A stretch of 14,113 nt of DNA from Bdellovibrionales bacterium (GCA_005791855.1 SXUH01000250.1:1-14113); one strand, 5' to 3'; shown: positions 1 through 6,973, numbered from the stretch's first letter. The notes: a model not told the origin generated them from the letters alone. Numbers and translations are program-made.

Positions 1-17
1 AAGAAAAGTCTGAAATT

Positions 18-413
18 TTAGAAGCTAGATGACCAGATTTGGGTGCCAAACTGCACCTTTGGAGATGTTAGAATTTTGCTATTGTCTTGGTGCCAAGCCA
101 TGCGTTCGGAGGTTTGGAAATCCACTGAGCTCTCGAGTTCCTCTTGGCTTTTCTGCGCGCTGTTATAGGCAACAAAGATCACACCGGCGATCACGCCGAT
201 GGCGGCCCCGGTCCAGATGTTAGATACGTGCTGGCTCGGTTTATCGACGAAGGAAAGGGTCGACAGCCCGAGGATCGCACCGGCGGCGGCGGCGGCGGAG
301 ACGACCATGATGTCATCCTGGGTCTTCTTGACGAAGTCGGCCTCACTCTGGGCGGACGCAGGTGCGAGGAGGACGAGCTGCAAGCCGAGGAGGAGACAAA
401 GGACCTTTTTCAT
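18..413 (-). CDS. Small secreted or membrane protein of unknown function
   Basis: I do not recognise this 131-residue protein. Residues 1-21 look like a Sec signal peptide: a KK n-region, a leucine-rich core and an A-S-A cleavage site before Q22. Two alanine/glycine/isoleucine-rich hydrophobic stretches follow at about 36-55 and 68-83, so the mature protein could be a two-helix membrane hairpin with a polar tail of about 45 residues. The start is supported by a GAAGG ribosome binding site 7 nt upstream and by the fit of the signal peptide. The gene diverges from the nucleoside-salvage operon and has its own good promoter match. Codons are G/C-ending in the middle, but the last third uses mixed codons. 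The stop is TAA at 18-20. That it is a real gene is fairly sure; its function is unknown. Confidence 0.75.
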   Translation of the reverse strand: MKKVLCLLLGLQLVLLAPASAQSEADFVKKTQDDIMVVSAAAAAGAILGLSTLSFVDKPSQHVSNIWTGAAIGVIAGVIFVAYNSAQKSQEELESSVDFQTSERMAWHQDNSKILTSPKVQFGTQIWSSSF

Positions 414-442
414 ACCATAACCTTCGGAGATAAATTTGCCAT
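410..442 (-). CDS. Possible 10-residue leader ORF before the secreted protein
   Basis: A short frame, M-A-N-L-S-P-K-V-M-V, begins inside the left arm of the inverted repeat. Its TGA overlaps the ATG of the downstream gene in an ATGA arrangement, the usual geometry of translational coupling. It starts about 12 nt after the predicted transcription start and has no clear ribosome binding site. It could be chance in a 40-nt leader. Confidence 0.25.
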   Translation of the reverse strand: MANLSPKVMV

Positions 443-465
443 TGGGGACGCCTTGAGACTATGAT
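436..465 (+). promoter_or_regulatory. Sigma-70-type promoter for the nucleoside-salvage operon
   Basis: The -35 is TTGCCA at 436-441 (5 of 6 to consensus). An 18-nt spacer leads to the -10 TATGAT at 460-465 (5 of 6). The predicted transcription start is near 472, giving a leader of about 30 nt before the ATG at 502. The -10 overlaps that of the opposite promoter, so the two probably compete for polymerase. Confidence 0.55.
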
Positions 466-489
466 AAGTCCCACTCTTAAAAATGGCAA
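461..489 (-). promoter_or_regulatory. Sigma-70-type promoter for the leftward secreted-protein gene
   Basis: Read leftward, the -35 is TTGCCA (489-484), the spacer is 17 nt and the -10 is TATCAT (466-461), each hexamer 5 of 6 to consensus. The predicted start near 454 leaves a leader of about 40 nt before the ATG at 413. It mirrors the rightward promoter, with which it shares the -10 region. Confidence 0.6.
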
Positions 490-501
490 ATCAGTTATTG
501 G

Positions 502-1836
502 ATGCGAGCCTCTATGAAGAAAGAAAGTTTCCAGGTCTACCCGCTCATCGACAGGAAGAAAAACGGGGGCGTGCTCACGGCCAAAGAAATAAAGTGGTTC
601 ATCCAGAGCTACACGGAGAACAAGATCCCCGACTACCAGATGTCGGCCATGCTGATGGCGATGTTCATCCGCGGGATGGACGGCGCCGAGACCGCGGCCC
701 TCACCGATGCCATGCTCGAGTCCGGGAAGCAGCTGAAGTTCCCGGGGAAGAACGTCATCGACAAGCACTCCACCGGCGGCATCGGAGACAAGGCGTCCTT
801 CATCCTCGCCCCCATCGCCAGCGCCGCCGGCGTGAAGGTCCCCATGATCGCGGGCCGGGGCCTGGGCCACACCGGCGGCACCGTGGACAAGATCGAAGCC
901 GTCGCGGGCTTCACCACCGCCCTCGACCTGGAGACGTTCGCGAAGAAGTTGAACGAAGAAGGTCTGGTTCTCATCGGCCAGACGCCGGACATCGCTCCGG
1001 CGGACCGGCTCATCTACGCCCTCCGGGACGTGACGGCCACCATCGACTCGATCCCGCTCATCACCGCTTCGATCATGAGTAAGAAGCTCGCCGAAGGGGC
1101 CAACGGCATCGTCTTCGACATCAAGACCGGCACCGGCGCCTTCATGCGGACCACCAGGGACGCGCGGGCCCTGGGCAAGAGCCTGATCGGCACCTCCAAG
1201 CGCTTCAAGAAGAAGGCCGTCGCCCTCATCACCGACATGAACCAGCCGCTCGGGAACGCCGTCGGCCACTCCAACGAGATCATCGAGAGCATCGAGACGC
1301 TCAAGGGGAAGGGCCCGAGGGACCTCACCGACCTCTCCGTCGCCCTCGCGGCCCACATGATCCACCTCGCCGGGGTGGAGAAGAGCTTCGAGAAGGCCCG
1401 GGCGAAGGCCGAGCTCATGGTGAGCTCCGGGAAGGCGCTCGCGGAGTTCCGGAAGCTCCTCCGCTCCCAGGGCGGAGACGACCGGGTCGTCGACGACTAC
1501 GGCCTCCTCCCGCTGGCGAAGGTGCGAACCGAGGTCACGGCGAACAGGAGCGGCTACGTGAAGATGTTCCAGAACGAGCAGATCGGCCTGCTCCTCATCC
1601 TCCTCGGCGGAGGCCGGAAGGCCAAGGCGGACGCCATCGACCACCAGGTGGGCTTCCACTTCCACAAGAAGATCGGGGACCGGGTGAAGAAGGGCGAGCC
1701 GATCTTCACCATCTACCACCACGCCCACCAACAGGCGACCGCCGACGAGATCAGGGCCCGGTTCCTGAAGGACGTCCTCACCGTCTCCGTGATGAAAGTA
1801 AAGACCCCGAAACTCATCCTCGAAAAACTCAGCTAA
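502..1836 (+). CDS. deoA: Pyrimidine-nucleoside (thymidine) phosphorylase
   Basis: Cytosolic enzyme that splits thymidine, uridine or deoxyuridine with phosphate to the base and (deoxy)ribose 1-phosphate. At 444 residues it has the usual family length (about 430-440). Visible hallmarks are the phosphate-binding K-H-S-T-G-G at 88-93, G-R-G-L-G-H-T-G-G-T at 118-127, the R-D-V-T-A-T...S-I-P-L-I stretch at 175-187, S-I-M-S-K-K at 190-195, and a C-terminal alpha/beta domain with G-D-R-V-K-K-G-E-P near 392-400. Whether it prefers thymidine (DeoA) or is a broader Pdp enzyme cannot be read here. The start is uncertain: ATG 502 and ATG 514 are both in frame, neither has a strong ribosome binding site, and 514 fits the family N-terminus about as well. 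It is first in an operon, 9 nt before the purine phosphorylase gene. Confidence 0.93.
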   Translation: MRASMKKESFQVYPLIDRKKNGGVLTAKEIKWFIQSYTENKIPDYQMSAMLMAMFIRGMDGAETAALTDAMLESGKQLKFPGKNVIDKHSTGGIGDKASFILAPIASAAGVKVPMIAGRGLGHTGGTVDKIEAVAGFTTALDLETFAKKLNEEGLVLIGQTPDIAPADRLIYALRDVTATIDSIPLITASIMSKKLAEGANGIVFDIKTGTGAFMRTTRDARALGKSLIGTSKRFKKKAVALITDMNQPLGNAVGHSNEIIESIETLKGKGPRDLTDLSVALAAHMIHLAGVEKSFEKARAKAELMVSSGKALAEFRKLLRSQGGDDRVVDDYGLLPLAKVRTEVTANRSGYVKMFQNEQIGLLLILLGGGRKAKADAIDHQVGFHFHKKIGDRVKKGEPIFTIYHHAHQQATADEIRARFLKDVLTVSVMKVKTPKLILEKLS

Positions 1837-1845
1837 GGAACCCGC

Positions 1846-2679
1846 ATGGCGCTGTCAAAAATCCTCGAAGCCTCTCAGTACATCCTCTCGAAGATCTCCA
1901 CCAAGCCGAAGGTAGGCATCGTCCTGGGGTCGGGCCTCGGGATCTACATCGATCAGATGCAGAACAAGACCATCATCCCCTACGAAGACATCCCCCACTT
2001 CCGCCGAACGTCGGTGGAGGGCCACTCGGGGGCGCTCATCATCGGCGAGATCCACGGCGTGAGCGTTGCGGCCCTCCAGGGCCGGCTCCACGCCTACGAA
2101 GGCCACCCGATGGAGGAGATCGTCCTCCCGGTCCGGACCCTCGCCGCGATCGGCGTGGAGATCCTCTTCCTCACCAACGCCTCCGGCGGGATCAACCCGA
2201 ACTTCCACCCGGGGGACCTGGTGAGCATCACCGACCACATCAACCTCTCGGGGCGCAACCCCCTGGTGGGGCCGAACATCGCCGAGCTCGGACCGCGCTT
2301 CCCGGACATGGGGAACGCCTACGATTCGGAACTCCGGAAGCTCCTCGCCGCCGTAGCCAGGAACCACCACGTGGAGATCAAAGACGGAGTCTACTGCTCG
2401 GTCTTAGGGCCGACCTACGAGACGCCGGCGGAGATCCGCATGCTCCGGATCATCGGCGCCGACCTCGTGGGGATGAGCACGGTTCCGGAGGTCATCGCGG
2501 CTAACCACCTGGGCCTCAAGGTCGTGGGGGTCGCGTGCATCACCAACTACGCCGCCGGGATCAAGCAGGAGAAGCTCAACCACGCGGACGTGAAGAAGGT
2601 GGCAGAAAAAGCCATGGTTGGTTTTGCCACAATTTTGACTGAAACTATTGGGGAACTCAAAAAAACGGGAAAGGTTTAA
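1846..2679 (+). CDS. punA: Purine-nucleoside phosphorylase, class I trimeric type
   Basis: Phosphorolyses purine nucleosides (typically inosine and guanosine in this class) to base plus pentose 1-phosphate in the cytosol. The 277 residues match the PNP/MTAP family length. Motifs in order: G-I-V-L-G-S-G-L-G phosphate loop at 24-32, G-H-S-G at 59-62, Q-G-R-L-H-A-Y-E-G-H at 78-87, T-N-A-S-G-G at 110-115, G-P-T-Y-E-T-P-A-E at 188-196 with the base-contacting Glu, G-M-S-T-V-P-E at 209-215, and C-I-T-N-Y-A-A-G at 231-238 whose N234 should contact the purine. H246 fits the sugar-contacting His position. MTA phosphorylase is the alternative, but the Asn at 234 favours PNP. An AAGGA ribosome binding site overlaps the stop of the preceding gene. 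The last 25 codons switch abruptly to mixed codon use. Confidence 0.94.
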   Translation: MALSKILEASQYILSKISTKPKVGIVLGSGLGIYIDQMQNKTIIPYEDIPHFRRTSVEGHSGALIIGEIHGVSVAALQGRLHAYEGHPMEEIVLPVRTLAAIGVEILFLTNASGGINPNFHPGDLVSITDHINLSGRNPLVGPNIAELGPRFPDMGNAYDSELRKLLAAVARNHHVEIKDGVYCSVLGPTYETPAEIRMLRIIGADLVGMSTVPEVIAANHLGLKVVGVACITNYAAGIKQEKLNHADVKKVAEKAMVGFATILTETIGELKKTGKV

Positions 2680-3065
2680 TGAGCAAGACTCTCCGAGAAC
2701 TGGCGATGGACGCCGCCACCAGGGCCCACTCCCCCTACTCGAAGGCGAAGGTGGGTGCCGCGGTCGAAACGGACAGCGGGAAGGTCTACCAGGGCTGCAA
2801 CGTGGAGAACTCGAGCTTCGGCGGGACCATCTGCGCCGAGCGGGTCGCCATCCTCAAAGCCGTCTCCGAGGGACAGAAGAAGCTCGCGCGCATCTACGTC
2901 TACACCGTCGACGGCTGGCCTCCCTGTGGCCTCTGCCTGCAGGTCATGACGGAGTTCGCGGACCCGGGCCTCGAGGTCACCATCGGCGACGGCGCCGGCA
3001 AGGAAACCCGGAGGACGCTCGGCGACCTCCTCCCCATGGCCTTCACCCCGGGCCACTTGAAGTAA
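2679..3065 (+). CDS. cdd: Cytidine deaminase
   Basis: Zinc hydrolase that converts cytidine or deoxycytidine to uridine or deoxyuridine, feeding the pyrimidine phosphorylase two genes upstream. The 128-residue length is that of the small homotetrameric Cdd class. Visible features are the substrate-binding N-V-E-N at 41-44, the C-A-E catalytic motif (C52 zinc ligand, E54 proton shuttle) and P-C-G-L-C at 82-86 supplying zinc ligands C83 and C86. The family usually reads P-C-G-A-C-R-Q here; this protein has L-C-L-Q, so the common Arg after the second Cys is absent. The start codon shares its A with the stop of punA (TAATG), and GGGAAAGG lies 4 nt upstream, so translation is coupled. Confidence 0.93.
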   Translation: MSKTLRELAMDAATRAHSPYSKAKVGAAVETDSGKVYQGCNVENSSFGGTICAERVAILKAVSEGQKKLARIYVYTVDGWPPCGLCLQVMTEFADPGLEVTIGDGAGKETRRTLGDLLPMAFTPGHLK

Positions 3066-3080
3066 CGAAAGTAAAACCTA

Positions 3081-3111
3081 GAAGGAAGGAACGAATGTTC
3101 CTTTTCAACGA
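3081..3111 (+). promoter_or_regulatory. Hairpin over a ribosome binding site before the DnaQ-like gene
   Basis: AAGGAAC (3086-3092) pairs perfectly with GTTCCTT (3097-3103) around a 4-nt loop, and two G-U pairs could extend the stem. The stem hides an AAGGA, and the loop and stem edge hold the ATG at 3095. If the hairpin forms, the remaining GAAGG at 3081-3085 is brought to 8 nt from the ATG at 3112, which otherwise lacks a ribosome binding site. The geometry is seen; the switch is inferred. It is not a good terminator because only four T residues follow. Confidence 0.45.
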
Positions 3112-3160
3112 ATGTCAGAAAAAAACTACAACACCTCCGGTGAGCTCCTCCAGTCCTTAA
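3095..3160 (+). CDS. Possible 21-residue ORF overlapping the DnaQ-like start
   Basis: ATG at 3095 has the best ribosome binding site in this junction (GGAAGGA, 4 nt upstream) and opens a 21-codon frame, starting M-F-L-F-N-E-C-Q-K-K and ending S-S-S-S-P, that overlaps the first 49 bases of the exonuclease gene in another frame. It crosses a run of six A at 3119-3124, where a -1 slip would enter the exonuclease frame. It may be a leader peptide, a frameshifted true start or chance. Confidence 0.25.
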   Translation: MFLFNECQKKTTTPPVSSSSP

Positions 3161-4422
3161 AATTCTGTGTCATCGACCTCGAAACCACGGGCGGGAACCC
3201 CGAGACCGAGAAGATCATCGAGATCGGCATGGTGAAGATCGAGAACCGGCGGATCGCCGAAGAGCGCAGCTTCCTCATCAACCCCCAGAAGGAGATCCCG
3301 GACTTCGTCCAGAAGCTCACCGGGATCCGCCGCGCGGACGTCGAGCACTCCCCGCGCATCGAAGAGGTCATCGACGAGATCGTCGCCTACATCGGCAGCG
3401 ACATCCTCGTCGCCCACAACACCTCCTTCGACATCCCGTTCCTGAACGGCGTGCTGAAGAAGCTCCAGAGGCCCACGCTCGACAACAAGGTGATCTGCAC
3501 CAACATCATGACCAAGTACATGATCCCGGACATTATGAGCTCGAACCTCAACTACATGTCCCAGATCTTCGGCATCGCCCACTCCCAGGCCCACCGGGCC
3601 ATCGAGGACGCCCGGGCGACCGGGATGCTCCTCCTGAAGTACCTCGATATCTTCGAGAGCAAGAACATCCGCAAGGTGAACCAGCTCTACTACCCCCGGA
3701 ACAAGTTCGAGCTCGACCGCGCCATCATCGAACCGAGCGAAGGCATCCCGAAGGTCCTCGGTGTCCTGGAGCGGATCGAGCAGCCGTGCATCCTCACCAT
3801 CAAGGGAGACAACGGGGTGATCCTCACCATCCTCCCGATCAAGTCGCCGAAGGTCGAGCTCGTGCACCTCGAGGCCTACCTCGCCGAGTTCCGCTGGAGC
3901 CAGATCCACATCCGCCTCTGCGGCCCCTTCATCGAGGGCCTCTTCTTCATGAACGCCAACTTCATCAAGATCCCGGAGGTCTACCGGAAGAAGACCGTCG
4001 AGTACCTCAAGGCCCGGCACGTGCTCCCGCCGGCGCCGCGGCTCATCGACGAACACGACTTCGTCATCACCCCGCACCTCATCAGTGGCCAGTTCATCGT
4101 CTACTCGTTCCTGAACTTCTCGCCCTACTCGCAGCTCATCTTCAAGTTCCCGTCCCACAAGAAGAAGCTCCACCAGTTCCTCGCGAGCCAGGTGTCACGG
4201 TTCGAGCAGCAGCAGAAGAGCAAGAAGAAGGTCTTCATCCAGAACGACATCAAGGACATCTTCCTCGCCATGTTCCACCACGCCCTGGTCTCCGAGCCGG
4301 AGATCTACCTGACGCTCAAGAACTCGGACATCAAGGACGACCGGAAGCTCTACCTGAACCGCCTCGAGGCCCTCGCGGGGGACGAGGCCGACCGGTACGA
4401 GTTCCCCTCGAAGCACCTCTAG
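3112..4422 (+). CDS. DnaQ-like DEDDh 3'-5' exonuclease with unknown C-terminal region
   Basis: The N-terminal 180 residues form a DEDDh exonuclease domain of the DNA polymerase III epsilon type. Exo I is V-I-D-L-E-T-T-G-G with D22 and E24, Exo II is A-H-N-T-S-F-D-I-P-F-L with D107, and Exo III is H-R-A-I-E-D-A-R with H161 and D166, so all catalytic positions are present. Residues from about 190 to 436 form a further region I do not recognise. It does not show a GIY-YIG (UvrC/Cho-like) signature, the usual partner in DnaQ fusions. At 436 residues it is much longer than a plain epsilon subunit (about 240). It lies 46 nt after cdd on the same strand and may be read through from that operon. No ribosome binding site directly precedes ATG 3112. 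It converges on the kinase-like gene with only 9 nt between stops and no visible terminator. Its substrate (DNA repair, RNA or oligonucleotides) is unknown. Confidence 0.85.
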   Translation: MSEKNYNTSGELLQSLKFCVIDLETTGGNPETEKIIEIGMVKIENRRIAEERSFLINPQKEIPDFVQKLTGIRRADVEHSPRIEEVIDEIVAYIGSDILVAHNTSFDIPFLNGVLKKLQRPTLDNKVICTNIMTKYMIPDIMSSNLNYMSQIFGIAHSQAHRAIEDARATGMLLLKYLDIFESKNIRKVNQLYYPRNKFELDRAIIEPSEGIPKVLGVLERIEQPCILTIKGDNGVILTILPIKSPKVELVHLEAYLAEFRWSQIHIRLCGPFIEGLFFMNANFIKIPEVYRKKTVEYLKARHVLPPAPRLIDEHDFVITPHLISGQFIVYSFLNFSPYSQLIFKFPSHKKKLHQFLASQVSRFEQQQKSKKKVFIQNDIKDIFLAMFHHALVSEPEIYLTLKNSDIKDDRKLYLNRLEALAGDEADRYEFPSKHL

Positions 4423-4431
4423 AGATGCCAT

Positions 4432-6126
4432 CTATGGATTGTAGATGAACCGGAGGGAATAGTCCGAGATCTGCAGCACGAAGTTCTCGATGTTGAGCAG
4501 GTTCTGGATGAGCTTCGAGAGGGTGAGGCCGGAGACGTTGAGGTCGAAGAGCTGGATGGTGATCTCCTGGGACGACTCGATGATCTCGCCCTTGATCACC
4601 TTCTCGATCTGGTTCTTGTTGGTGACCAGGAGCTGGTGCGAGTAGAGGGTCATGATCTCTCCCAGGAGCAGGTAGAAGGTCATGGTCAGGAGGCTCACGT
4701 TCACCGGTGCCCGGAAGGTGGAGTGGCTCGAGGCCTCGAAGGAGAAGCGGATCCCGCTCTCCACGGTGCGGAAGCGCAGGAGGTTCTGCGCCTGCTTGTA
4801 GCAGATCTCGATCGGGCTCGTCTCCCGCTCGAAGGTCTGGAGGCCGCGCGGAGAACGGCTGGAGAAGCCGAGGAAGGTTTCGATGAGCTGCTTGCAGCGG
4901 ACGGAGCCGTTCTTCATCTCCAGGAGGGTCGCCTTCGCCTCCCCGGAGGCGCTCTCGTCGAGGAGGAGGAGGGTGAGGGCGGCCTGGATCCCGGCGATGG
5001 GGTTGTTGAGCTCGTGGGCGATGCTCGAGCTGATGATCCCCAGCTCCTGCCCCGTCGGAGTGAGGTTCCCCTCCCCCTTGAGGAAGAAGCTCTCCGTGAA
5101 GAAGACGAAGAGGATCTTGTCTTCGTCGAGGTGGTGGAGCTCCTTGCGGAAGACGTTGTACGGGATGTCGCTCACCAGGACCTTCTCCTTCTCCGCGAGC
5201 TTCAGGCAGTCCAGGGGGGCGAGGCCGAGCTTCGCGAAGAGGGTGTTGTGCTGGTGCACCTCGCCCGCCTTCGAGAGGAGGGCGAGGGGGAACGGGATGT
5301 TGTCGAGGACGCGCTCCCAGAGGGCCTCGTCGAAGAACGGGTCCGCCACCTCCTGGCCGCCCCGGAAGAAGCCGATGAGGGTGTAGAAGAAGAAGAGCTT
5401 CTTGACGAGCTGGCGGTAGTCCTCGTCGTCGAAGCCGAGGTCGAGGGCGAGGAACTTCCCGCGGTGCCGCGGCAGGAGGAGGAGGTTCTTCGTCACCTGG
5501 ACCCGGGAGAGCTTCTCCCCGGTGTGGAACTGGAACTTCGCCCGCTCGAGGTTCTTCTTCGCGAAGAGCTTCAGGACCTTCTCCTGCTTCGGGAGGTCCT
5601 CGGCGTGGATGAGGTTCTTCTCGAGGTTCACGAGCTCCTGGGCGTAGTTCAGGAGGTCCTCGGAGTTGAAGGAGGCCTGCGCCGGAGTGAGCTTCTGCGC
5701 CTGGGTCCGGACCCGGGCTTCGAACCTCCGGACGTTGCGGATCCCCGCGAGGGAGACTTCCCGCTCCTTCTCCTGCACGTGGCGCCTCAGGGCGTTCCTC
5801 ACCAGGCCGTCGATCTGCACGGGGTCCAGCTGGTCGTCGAGGACGGCGTCCACCGAGGAGTCCTCGAGGTTCAGGCTGAAGCTGAAGAGGTCCTGGTTGC
5901 GGCTCCGGAGGCAGATGCGGAAGTCCCTGGCGGGTTTGGCGAGGAAGGAGGAGGTCTCGGAGATGAAGTCGATGAGGAACCTCTCCTCCCCCGGGTCCGG
6001 ATCGGTGCGGAGCTCTTCGACCTCCGCATCCTTGAACTCCTGGAGCACCAGCTCGAGGACGCGACGGAGGTCGCTGGAGAGGAACGGGTCCACTCTGAAT
6101 TTGATGAAGCCGGAATACTCGAGCAT
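4432..6126 (-). CDS. PAS/HisKA sensor-kinase-like protein with degenerate ATPase domain
   Basis: 564 residues without a signal peptide or clear membrane helix, so probably cytosolic. Residues 1-265 are unrecognised and charged. About 270-345 resembles a PAS sensor fold (V-L-D-N-I-P-F-P-L-A-L-L onward). A HisKA H-box follows, S-S-S-I-A-H-E-L-N-N-P-I, with the phospho-acceptor candidate H371. The C-terminal 130 residues sit where the HATPase_c domain should be but lack recognisable N, G1 and G2 boxes: the expected asparagine-rich N box is replaced by a leucine-rich stretch near 484-498, and no D-x-G-x-G is seen. It may be an inactive kinase, a phosphotransfer protein or a phosphatase. It starts 4 nt after the stop of the M23 gene, in what looks like one operon. 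No response regulator is adjacent in the window. Confidence 0.8.
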   Translation of the reverse strand: MLEYSGFIKFRVDPFLSSDLRRVLELVLQEFKDAEVEELRTDPDPGEERFLIDFISETSSFLAKPARDFRICLRSRNQDLFSFSLNLEDSSVDAVLDDQLDPVQIDGLVRNALRRHVQEKEREVSLAGIRNVRRFEARVRTQAQKLTPAQASFNSEDLLNYAQELVNLEKNLIHAEDLPKQEKVLKLFAKKNLERAKFQFHTGEKLSRVQVTKNLLLLPRHRGKFLALDLGFDDEDYRQLVKKLFFFYTLIGFFRGGQEVADPFFDEALWERVLDNIPFPLALLSKAGEVHQHNTLFAKLGLAPLDCLKLAEKEKVLVSDIPYNVFRKELHHLDEDKILFVFFTESFFLKGEGNLTPTGQELGIISSSIAHELNNPIAGIQAALTLLLLDESASGEAKATLLEMKNGSVRCKQLIETFLGFSSRSPRGLQTFERETSPIEICYKQAQNLLRFRTVESGIRFSFEASSHSTFRAPVNVSLLTMTFYLLLGEIMTLYSHQLLVTNKNQIEKVIKGEIIESSQEITIQLFDLNVSGLTLSKLIQNLLNIENFVLQISDYSLRFIYNP

Positions 6127-6129
6127 GCC

Positions 6130-6972
6130 CTACTCTTTAAAGATTTTCTTCGTCTCGTCGATCAAAGAAAAGCCATCGATGTACTGGCCTTGTACTTTAA
6201 CACCCCAGTGGAGATGGGGTCCAGAAGTTCTTCCGGTATTTCCGGAGAGGCCGATGAGCTGGCCCCGCTGCACCATTTCGCCGGCCTTCACCAGGGTCTT
6301 CGAGAGGTGGCCGTAGACCGTGAAGATGTCCATGCCGTGGTCGATGATCACCGTCCAGCCGGTGTAGAAGAGGTCCCCGGAGTAGACGATCTTCCCGCTG
6401 TTCGACGCGGGGACCTTGTCTCCCACGGCCGCGCGGTAGTCGATGCCCAGGTGCTGGCTGAGCTTGCGCTTGTTGTAGACGCGCTTGATCCCGTAGACGC
6501 TGGTCACGAGGCTCTTCATCGGAGGCGCGAAGGCCTGGGAGAACTGGAACTCGCCGAGGGAGGAGTCGTAGATCTGGTTGAGGACCATCTGCTCGTCGTA
6601 GGCGCGCTTCTGGTCCTTCGGGTTGAGCTCGATGCGCTTGCCGTCCACCTTGAGCTGCTCCTGCTTGAACTCCTTGGTCTCGAGCTTGAAGTGGAGCTCG
6701 TGGTAGACCCGGTCGTCTTTCCTGAGCTGACAGGTGAAGGGCCGGAGCTCGGAGAAGTAGCTCTCGACGATGATCGCCCGGCCCAGCTTCTCCTTCTGGG
6801 AGTACTTCACCTTCTGGTCCCGGCAGACGAGGTCGGCCGTCGGCTCTTCGATGGGGAACTCCACCAGGCGGACTTCGCCGGGGCGGATGGTGTGTTCTTG
6901 CTTCGAAACCGGGGTCGCTTGCGCGCAGGAGAGGACGGGGAAGAGCAGCCACAGTGAAAATAGGAATCTCAT
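6130..6972 (-). CDS. Periplasmic M23 (LytM-type) metallopeptidase
   Basis: 280 residues. The N-terminus is a signal sequence; V-L-S-C with C16 could be a weak lipobox giving an outer-membrane lipoprotein, or cleavage may follow S-C-A-Q-A. The middle region (about 25-145) is unrecognised and probably a beta-rich targeting domain. The C-terminal LytM domain (about 150-270) keeps the zinc site: H-L-G-I-D with H174 and D178, and G-P-H-L-H-W-G with H255 as third ligand and H253 catalytic, plus the conserved Y-G-H-L-S at 220-224. It should be an active endopeptidase that cuts peptide cross-links in peptidoglycan. Its start lies one base after the xseA stop, with AAGGA 5 nt upstream. Operon membership with ftsEX/envC suggests a role in division or wall growth. 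The C-terminal 35 or so codons show mixed codon use. Confidence 0.92.
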   Translation of the reverse strand: MRFLFSLWLLFPVLSCAQATPVSKQEHTIRPGEVRLVEFPIEEPTADLVCRDQKVKYSQKEKLGRAIIVESYFSELRPFTCQLRKDDRVYHELHFKLETKEFKQEQLKVDGKRIELNPKDQKRAYDEQMVLNQIYDSSLGEFQFSQAFAPPMKSLVTSVYGIKRVYNKRKLSQHLGIDYRAAVGDKVPASNSGKIVYSGDLFYTGWTVIIDHGMDIFTVYGHLSKTLVKAGEMVQRGQLIGLSGNTGRTSGPHLHWGVKVQGQYIDGFSLIDETKKIFKE

Positions 6973-6973
6973 A

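Larger units (their letters stand above)
434..491. repeat. Perfect 10-bp inverted repeat spanning the divergent promoters
   Basis: ATTTGCCATT at 434-443 recurs as its exact reverse complement, AATGGCAAAT, at 482-491, 38 nt apart. The centre of symmetry (about 462.5) falls on the two overlapping -10 elements. Each arm contains the -35 hexamer of the promoter that fires toward the other arm. Each arm also places an ATG-GCA-AA triplet series near the 5' end of the mRNA that crosses it. It could be a paired operator or simply mirrored -35 boxes. Confidence 0.7.

Noticed and set aside
483..1082. Rightward ORF starting at the ATG in the inverted repeat
   Set aside because: After about 25 residues it is an Arg/His/Gly-rich shadow of deoA in another frame, and it has no ribosome binding site. 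The ATG itself is noted under the divergent promoter.
343..1731. 462-codon leftward open frame antisense to deoA
   Set aside because: Shadow of the phosphorylase gene, caused by strong G/C-ending codon use.
4423..4434. AGATG-C-CATCT palindrome between convergent stops as a terminator
   Set aside because: Five-base arms around a single base cannot form a hairpin, and no T run follows on either strand.
4636..6957. 773-codon rightward open frame antisense to the kinase-like and M23 genes
   Set aside because: It is Leu/Val/Glu-rich with no recognisable domain, and opposes two genes with clear motifs. It exists because the true genes avoid TTA, CTA and TCA codons, which removes stops on the other strand.
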